Both the position numbers and the translations under genes were made by a program. Positions 32,801 through 35,912 of a stretch of DNA of 35,912 nucleotides are shown one piece after another. This DNA is from Thermoplasmata archaeon (GTDB lineage Archaea; Thermoplasmatota; Thermoplasmata; Lutacidiplasmatales; UBA184): contig JASHPY010000081.1 in assembly GCA_030037855.1 (NCBI GenBank), forward strand, positions 1 to 35,912, read 5' to 3'. Within the stretch, counting starts at the first letter, position 1. Each line of letters begins with the position of its first letter. The notes under the pieces are model-generated. The model was not told the origin of the DNA. It ran no database searches and saw nothing but the letters and a program-made list of their open reading frames with translations.

Positions 32801-33283
32801 GATGACCGAGACGTTCTCGCTACCGGAGTTGGCGACGTAGATCAGGCCGTTGGTGCTGTCGTAGGCGACTCCCTGGGGAACGGTCCCGACCGGGATGCTC
32901 GCCACGACGGCGTTCGACGACGCGTCGATCACGCTGACGGAGTTTCCGAACGCATTCGCCGCGTAGATCTCTCCGTTCGCCGGGTCGAACGCGACCGCGA
33001 ACGGCGCCGATCCGATGGGGATGGTGTTGGTGAGCGTCCCGGCCTCCCACAGCGGTGGGCTGGTGGCCCCGCCCTCCGAGGTCGGCGAAATGGCCGGCGC
33101 TAGCGACCCCGAGCCGGCGGGAGCCAGCGGCGCAGCGACTGACCCACCACCAAGCGACGGCGCCCCCGGGTCGACGGCGGCGGCCGGCAGCGCGATCGCG
33201 GCGACCGAGGCGATCGCGGCCAACGTCAGGAGGAATATCGGTAGTCGATGTCTCAACGCGGAGCACCGGAGGGTGGGACGCAT
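29873..33283 (-). CDS. Large cell-surface protein: fourteen YVTN propeller repeats, PKD-like domains, C-terminal anchor
   Basis: The 1136-residue product has a signal peptide (IFLLTLAAIASVAAIALPAAA, about 15-36). Residues about 75-690 contain fourteen repeats of the YVTN type (GIAFDPANGEIYVAN..SNxVSVI), enough for two seven-bladed beta-propellers. Residues about 700-1055 hold four Ig/PKD-like domains; three share GLPxGC and a downstream IxC pair that may form disulfides. A helix at about 1062-1084 anchors the protein, followed by a 50-residue Pro-rich cytoplasmic tail. This architecture is common in archaeal surface-layer, adhesion and substrate-binding proteins. The start ATG 33283 lies about 24 bp after a TATA-like box, so the mRNA may be leaderless. 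The binding partner is unknown. Confidence 0.9.
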   Translation of the reverse strand: MRPTLRCSALRHRLPIFLLTLAAIASVAAIALPAAAVDPGAPSLGGGSVAAPLAPAGSGSLAPAISPTSEGGATSPPLWEAGTLTNTIPIGSAPFAVAFDPANGEIYAANAFGNSVSVIDASSNAVVASIPVGTVPQGVAYDSTNGLIYVANSGSENVSVINSATNQLVPLGSSALQVGGDPIGIAFDPANGEIYVANDASNNVSVINAATETLVTTISFTTTIFPFGVAVDTSNDRVFVTGQNDPGTINAINGSTNKVIGGPVDLGDESTGVLFDPDNGLLYVANFGSSSVSVVNGETDAVVGSAISVAANPEFFAYNAGSSLVYVGTYNDELFAISSVTNSVTATVNEQPPGGSDVGTRELAFDPTNGDVYAVSEDLNSLLVVSTLLQIDPASGSLRGVAVIGDASGEVSVPGAPAAGAFDAATNSIYVPDITSDDVSVVSASTDAVVGTVPVGGSPVAVAADADNGELYVANSASDTVSVLSPASNSVTTSLVVGSVPTSVAYDSANGDIYVANEGSNDVSVIEGATNTVLATVSVGSDPTGIAFDPGNGDLYVANSGSNSVSVLDGGTNTVLQTIPVLGGPQELAYDGATGDVYVSDGLSDNVSWILPGNTFGGNVSVGSDPAGLTFDTANGYVYVSDSDSGDLTVVSGSTVVATLTVPADPESGAYDPFNGALYVSEPSANEISVVPTLHDTTVPSDWSLDVGQSLLFSAPVPGIGTGNLTYTLDSSNSSGLSCTADPIAAGEISGACVGAAAGTYTATLSLVDSSGSSVAATQTFLVLADPTLSAPTATPAAVDVGQAVELSVSAAGGTGSYSFSWVGLPTGCASVNSATIECAPTASGTFAVHANLHDSDDDHAAGGTTSLTVSPDPGLSAPTASPAGLDVGQSTTISVTVASDGSGSDSYSWAGLPSGCSSANAPSIACSPTSAGVYSVYLTTQDSNGATASSPTVALVVAPALGPATVVASATSVAVNSVVTFEAAASGGSGAYSYAWSGLPSGCAASNASAIACSPTSTAGSPFTVSVTVTDSNGAHVSGSSVPITVTSASSAASGAPTWLEYAGIGLAVLAVILAAVAIVLASRRRDDRSRAPPTPYSPPPPSSPVAPPPPGAPPSGATGASPWSEDGEPPSTPP
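30180..33060 (-). repeat. Coding tandem repeats of the propeller and PKD-like domains
   Basis: The DNA is repetitive because it encodes about fourteen 42-45-residue propeller repeats and four PKD-like domains of about 85-90 residues. Copies are diverged, with best-conserved words for GDIYVAN, SVSVI and GLPSGC. It should not be read as a CRISPR array or noncoding satellite. Confidence 0.8.
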
Positions 33284-33303
33284 GCCCGAACGACGAATTT
33301 CCG

Positions 33304-33310
33304 AGTATTT
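33304..33310 (-). promoter_or_regulatory. TATA-like box of the surface-protein gene
   Basis: On the minus strand AAATACT lies 21-27 bp before ATG 33283, a spacing implying a leaderless mRNA. Confidence 0.4.
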
Positions 33311-33502
33311 CTGGCCGCGGTTCCACGCCGGTCGGCCGATGCGCGACCCCGCCGCCCGTAACGAGCGCGGTCTGCCGCGCGGAGAACTAGTTTCCCCTGC
33401 CCGGGTCCCACCTCTCGTCTCGGAGTCTCGGTACGCCCTGGGTGGGCGCCCCGGACGCCGGAATCCGGAATCCCGTGGGATTGCCTCCGGCCGAAAGCGT
33501 CC

Positions 33503-33508
33503 ATATAC
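33503..33508 (+). promoter_or_regulatory. TATA box and BRE of vapBC
   Basis: ATATAC is preceded by a good BRE-like CGAAAG at 33492-33497 and begins 28 bp before ATG 33531, so the mRNA is probably leaderless. Confidence 0.65.
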
Positions 33509-33512
33509 ATGT

Positions 33513-33533
33513 GCTCATATGCACATTCATATG
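33513..33533. promoter_or_regulatory. Paired CATATG motif overlapping the vapB start, candidate operator
   Basis: GCTCATATG, six bases, then CATATG, the second copy including the vapB ATG. The two CATATG centres are 12 bp apart, about one helical turn. The same arrangement occurs inverted at 34846-34866. VapBC complexes commonly repress their own promoter by binding such paired palindromes. Confidence 0.55.
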
Positions 33534-33737
33534 TCGTCAAAGAACGTGGCGATCCAGCGCACCACCTACGACGCGCTCCTTCGAGAGAAACGTCGAGGGG
33601 AGAGCTTCACCGAGCTCTTCGCGCGACTCCTCGCCCAGCGGGGCACCACCGAGGAGATCCGGGGTGCCTGGGGCCCGGAGGGGTCGGCGCGGGATCTCCG
33701 CGTCCTGGCCCGACTTCGCGGCCGATCGGGAAGGTGA
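33531..33737 (+). CDS. vapB: VapB-type antitoxin (DUF217-like)
   Basis: A 68-residue protein reading MSSKNVAIQRTTYDALLREK and then RRGESFTELFARLLAQRG. This matches the archaeal VapB (DUF217) pattern of a strand with V.I....Y..L...K followed by ESF.elf.rLL, a DNA-binding dimer that also neutralises a PIN-domain toxin through its C-terminal tail. The C-terminal part here is basic (ARDLRVLARLRGRSGR). The start at ATG 33531 is supported by the BRE/TATA pair 28-39 bp upstream. Three bases separate its stop from the toxin gene start, the usual arrangement. Likely autoregulated through the CATATG motifs. Confidence 0.85.
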   Translation: MSSKNVAIQRTTYDALLREKRRGESFTELFARLLAQRGTTEEIRGAWGPEGSARDLRVLARLRGRSGR

Positions 33738-33739
33738 GG

Positions 33740-34129
33740 ATGAAAGCGCTGGACACCCCGGTGCTGCTCGCGATCCTGCACGATTCTCCCACCGGGAGGG
33801 AGCTCCTCAAGTCGCTGCGGGGCGAGGAGCTCGCCACCACCGAGCTCAATCTCTACGAGCTCCGTGCCGCCGCCGCGGGCGGACCCCCGGCGGCCCGAAC
33901 GGCCCGGGACACCGCGCTCGCCCGCCTACGCCGAAGGATCACCGTCCTTCCGATCACGGCCGAGTCGGTGTCGGAGGCGGGTCGCTACCTCCACGGAGCG
34001 TACCGGAACGACCCGTGGAGACCGCTCGTTCTCGGGACGCTCGCCGCGGCGGGGTGCTCGGAGTGGATCACGACGCGAGCGTACGCCCCAGTGAAGGGGA
34101 AGCTGCCGTTCAAAGTCCGGATAGTCTGA
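33740..34129 (+). CDS. vapC: VapC-type PIN-domain protein, possibly degenerate
   Basis: PIN-domain toxins are magnesium-dependent ribonucleases that cut tRNA or rRNA. The 129-residue protein has the first acid Asp5 in KALDTPVLLAIL and the second Glu40 in ATTELNLYEL. The C-terminal half aligns by eye with the usual DALIAATALxxGxxLVTxD region as RPLVLGTLAAAGCSEWITTR: the third and fourth conserved Asp become Arg93 and Arg113. Asp91, two residues away, might substitute. Activity may therefore be lost or altered. It starts with ATG 33740 just after the vapB stop, with GGTGAGG in front. The alignment is by eye only. Confidence 0.8.
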   Translation: MKALDTPVLLAILHDSPTGRELLKSLRGEELATTELNLYELRAAAAGGPPAARTARDTALARLRRRITVLPITAESVSEAGRYLHGAYRNDPWRPLVLGTLAAAGCSEWITTRAYAPVKGKLPFKVRIV

Positions 34130-34840
34130 TGAAGCGAGACCAAGGAATGTTGAACGCGATTGCAGCATTTCTTAGAAGTCTGTCTACGGACTCGCGACGG
34201 GCTCGAGACCCTGACGCGAGGGGGAGATCCCGCACGGCAGCGAGCGCTTCTCGCAGCCGGGCCGCGAGCGGCAGCCCAGCACAGCAGTTGTGGCTCTCAC
34301 TATATTAGTATTGTAACATACGTTACTACAGAGTCATCAGAGCCGCATTTCGGCGACCGCCGTTGGTTGAGCCGAGAGCTCCGAGGGGTTCCTCCCTCGA
34401 GGCGGTGTATAACTCCAGTTATGCGACAGGGCCAACTTCGCCGATTCGGGGGGGGGTTAGACACGAGGGGCCCGGGTGCGATCGAGATCCGCCGAGTACC
34501 GTGGCCGGGGGGTCCCCGACGCCGACCGGCCCCAACGGCCAACCCGCTTCTCACGGTCTACACCAGGGTGATCCGACTCCGTGCCCCGCGTCGGGCCCGC
34601 TATCCGATACGTGCCGCCGCCAGCCGGAACCTCGAGAGGGGCTTGGGCACCCCGGAGAGTCGATGTACGGCGCCTGAGACTCTATTCTATCGTAACCAGT
34701 ATTCCAAACACATCCGGCAGCCAACACGGGCCGTTCGATCGAGGGAGTCGATCGACGAGTCACGACTCCGCGGAGTGGCCGGCACTCCGGCCAGGCTGCC
34801 AACGCGCCAGGTGAGCCGAGGACGAGGTCGCATCTCGTCA
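34130..34840. other. Gene-free stretch between vapC and the CLC gene
   Basis: About 0.76 kb up to the CLC stop without a convincing gene. Open frames on both strands are Arg/Ser/Pro-rich and motif-free, and I find no tRNA. Base composition is uneven: AT-rich islands at about 34296-34330 and 34679-34715 in GC-rich DNA. The first island includes a TATA-like CTATATTA and the inverted repeat listed next. It may be decayed sequence, a small RNA locus or an insertion remnant. Confidence 0.5.
34313..34326. repeat. Short inverted repeat in an AT-rich island
   Basis: GTAAC (34313-34317) and GTTAC (34322-34326) are perfect inverted copies around a 4-nt spacer, 6-13 bp after the TATA-like CTATATTA at 34300-34307. 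It could be a regulatory site of a short transcript; no gene follows. Confidence 0.35.
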
Positions 34841-34866
34841 GTATGCATATGCATACACATATGAGC
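34841..34866. promoter_or_regulatory. 16-bp palindrome with second copy of the paired CATATG motif
   Basis: GTATGCATATGCATAC (34841-34856) is a perfect 16-bp palindrome. Within and beyond it, CATATG (34846-34851), six bases, CATATG (34858-34863) and AGC repeat the vapB motif in inverted orientation. It lies 27 bp downstream of the CLC gene's stop, where no promoter is evident. Confidence 0.6.
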
Positions 34867-34892
34867 TAATGAAGGGGGGAACCCCGATGACA

Positions 34893-35912
34893 TCACGTCC
34901 GGCCGGATGGTGGGGGAGGTGGTGGCCGCTGCTCGGCGGTGGAAGGGCCGGATTCGGCCTCGCCCCGGGATGCCCAACGAGCGCGGAGGTGCTCGAAGAC
35001 CGAGAGGCTCGGGGGTCGAAGGACCTGCTCGCGGGTCTGCTGGTCGGTTTCCCAGAACGCCCAGGCAGCGAACACGGCGTCCCGGCTGATGAAACCGATC
35101 GCGCGGTCGGGTTCGGAAGCGTCGACGACGGGTAGGACGTCGACGCCGGCGCTCAAGAGGCGGCGGGCGGCCACGCGCACCGGCTCGTCCGGGTACGCGA
35201 CGAGCGTCAGGGGCCGGGCGATCGTGCTCGCGGCCGCGGAGGGGTCGCCGCCCTTTCGCAGATACTCCTGGGCCTCGGTGCGGGTGACGAACCCTCCCGA
35301 TGTACCCCCCTCCGCGACCAGGTGGTACGCCCCGTACGGGTCCTCGGCCCCGTGCGAGAGGTCGACGAGCTCTCCGACCGAGGTCGATGCGGGAGCGACG
35401 ATCAGTCCCGTTTGCATCACCGTCCTCACCGGCACGCGCTCCATCACGTCCACGGCGTACTCCCGGGCGACGTGGACCCCCCGGCGCGCCACCTTCTCGG
35501 TCAGGATCGACCGCTTCATCGAGAGGACGGTGAACCCGTCCGCAACGATGGCCGCGACCAGGAGCGGCAAGAGCGCGTTCACGTCGTGCGTCAGCTCGAC
35601 CGCGAAGATCACGCCCGTGAACGGTGATCGCATCGTGCCCCCGAGGGTCGCGGACATGCTGACGAGGACCCAGAGAGGGACGGATCCGAACGGCAGAAAG
35701 TGCGCCTCGATGACCCCGAGCGAGCCGCCCATGATCAGGAGGGGCGCGAGCACCCCGCCGGAGGTACCGGAACCCAGCGATACCGACCAGATGATCGCCT
35801 TGACGAGCAGGAGCGTCGCGACGAAGACGAGCGTGACCTGAACGGCCGGATAGCCCACCGTGAGCTGGAGGTTCGAGCACGCCAGGAGGACGCAGATCCC
35901 CCCGTAGCCGAC
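34893..35912 (-). CDS. CLC-type chloride channel/transporter with CBS domains, 5' part missing
   Basis: The frame is open to the window's right edge, so the N-terminus lies outside; 339 residues are visible. The membrane part contains GSGTSGGVLAPLLIMGG, matching the anion-selectivity helix GxGxxGGxFxPxL, and SATLGGTMRSPFTGVIFAVELT, matching the GMAAxxxxxxRAPxTxxxxxxELT motif. The C-terminal cytoplasmic part is a pair of CBS domains (about 156-290: VRTVMQTGLIVAPASTSVGEL and ARPLTLVAYPDEPVRVAARRLL), which bind nucleotides and regulate gating. It ends in a Pro-rich tail. Whether it is a channel or a Cl-/H+ exchanger cannot be told, because the internal glutamate region is not included. Confidence 0.92.
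   Translation of the reverse strand, partial: VGYGGICVLLACSNLQLTVGYPAVQVTLVFVATLLLVKAIIWSVSLGSGTSGGVLAPLLIMGGSLGVIEAHFLPFGSVPLWVLVSMSATLGGTMRSPFTGVIFAVELTHDVNALLPLLVAAIVADGFTVLSMKRSILTEKVARRGVHVAREYAVDVMERVPVRTVMQTGLIVAPASTSVGELVDLSHGAEDPYGAYHLVAEGGTSGGFVTRTEAQEYLRKGGDPSAAASTIARPLTLVAYPDEPVRVAARRLLSAGVDVLPVVDASEPDRAIGFISRDAVFAAWAFWETDQQTREQVLRPPSLSVFEHLRARWASRGEAESGPSTAEQRPPPPPPSGRT

Noticed and set aside
30180-33060. Regularly spaced repeats that could suggest a CRISPR array
   Set aside because: The repeats are diverged, in frame and encode propeller and PKD-like domains; spacing and sequence are not those of CRISPR.
31199-33103. Long plus-strand open frame opposite the surface protein
   Set aside because: Composition is Arg/Val/Asp-dominated and repeats only mirror the propeller repeats on the other strand.
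34551-34814. Open frames of 77-83 codons in the gene-free stretch
   Set aside because: They are rich in Ser, Arg and Pro with irregular Cys, His and Trp, have no promoter at the right distance and no motif on either strand.

Overview
The window is 35.9 kb of GC-rich DNA, almost certainly archaeal. Several starts follow a TATA-like box by about 25-40 bases with little or no leader. The triosephosphate isomerase is of the short archaeal type (NHS and EPPELIG motifs), the VapB is of the DUF217 type common in archaea, and there are KaiC-like and ComA-like proteins and a YVTN-propeller/PKD surface protein with a C-terminal membrane anchor. A GC-rich, probably heterotrophic Thermoplasmatota-like archaeon is my best guess; no rRNA or other marker fixes the lineage.

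Left part (1-11.4 kb). A truncated VOC-fold gene diverges from a D-2-hydroxyacid dehydrogenase. A 0.6 kb gene-poor stretch leads to a Fic protein. Then come, on the minus strand, a large six-helix/coiled-coil/KaiC-like protein with damaged ATPase motifs and a methyltransferase, which diverges from a tiny zinc-finger protein plus a DUF998-like membrane protein. A second tiny zinc ribbon lies just downstream of an AMP-forming acetyl-CoA synthetase on the minus strand. A 69-residue unknown gene overlaps tpiA.

Middle part (11.5-25.5 kb) is rich in alpha-glucan and trehalose genes: a GT4/glycogen-synthase-like glycosyltransferase, a GH57 amylase, a GH15 glucoamylase, a complete binding-protein-dependent sugar ABC transporter (binding protein, two permeases, ATPase) and a convergent trehalose synthase (GH13). 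Together they suggest uptake of a maltose- or trehalose-like sugar, interconversion of maltose and trehalose, and synthesis and breakdown of a storage glucan. Embedded in it are an uncharacterised two-gene module with a nucleotidyltransferase (12.9-14.1 kb) and an ammonium transporter followed by a small membrane protein.

Right part (25.5-35.9 kb). An SDR oxidoreductase lies downstream of a phosphosulfolactate-synthase-like protein fused to a winged helix, whose leader carries a striking repeat/palindrome arrangement. Next are an AlkP-superfamily hydrolase, a disordered hypothetical protein, a 1136-residue surface protein with fourteen propeller repeats, a vapBC pair whose PIN toxin seems to have lost acidic residues, a 0.76 kb gene-free stretch, and a CLC chloride channel cut by the window edge. 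A paired CATATG motif occurs at the vapB start and again, inverted, next to the CLC stop.

The strongest candidates for something undescribed are the ComA-like/winged-helix protein with its leader repeats, the KaiC-like membrane pseudo-ATPase, and the nucleotidyltransferase module. All function statements rest on motif recognition by eye; no database search was possible.
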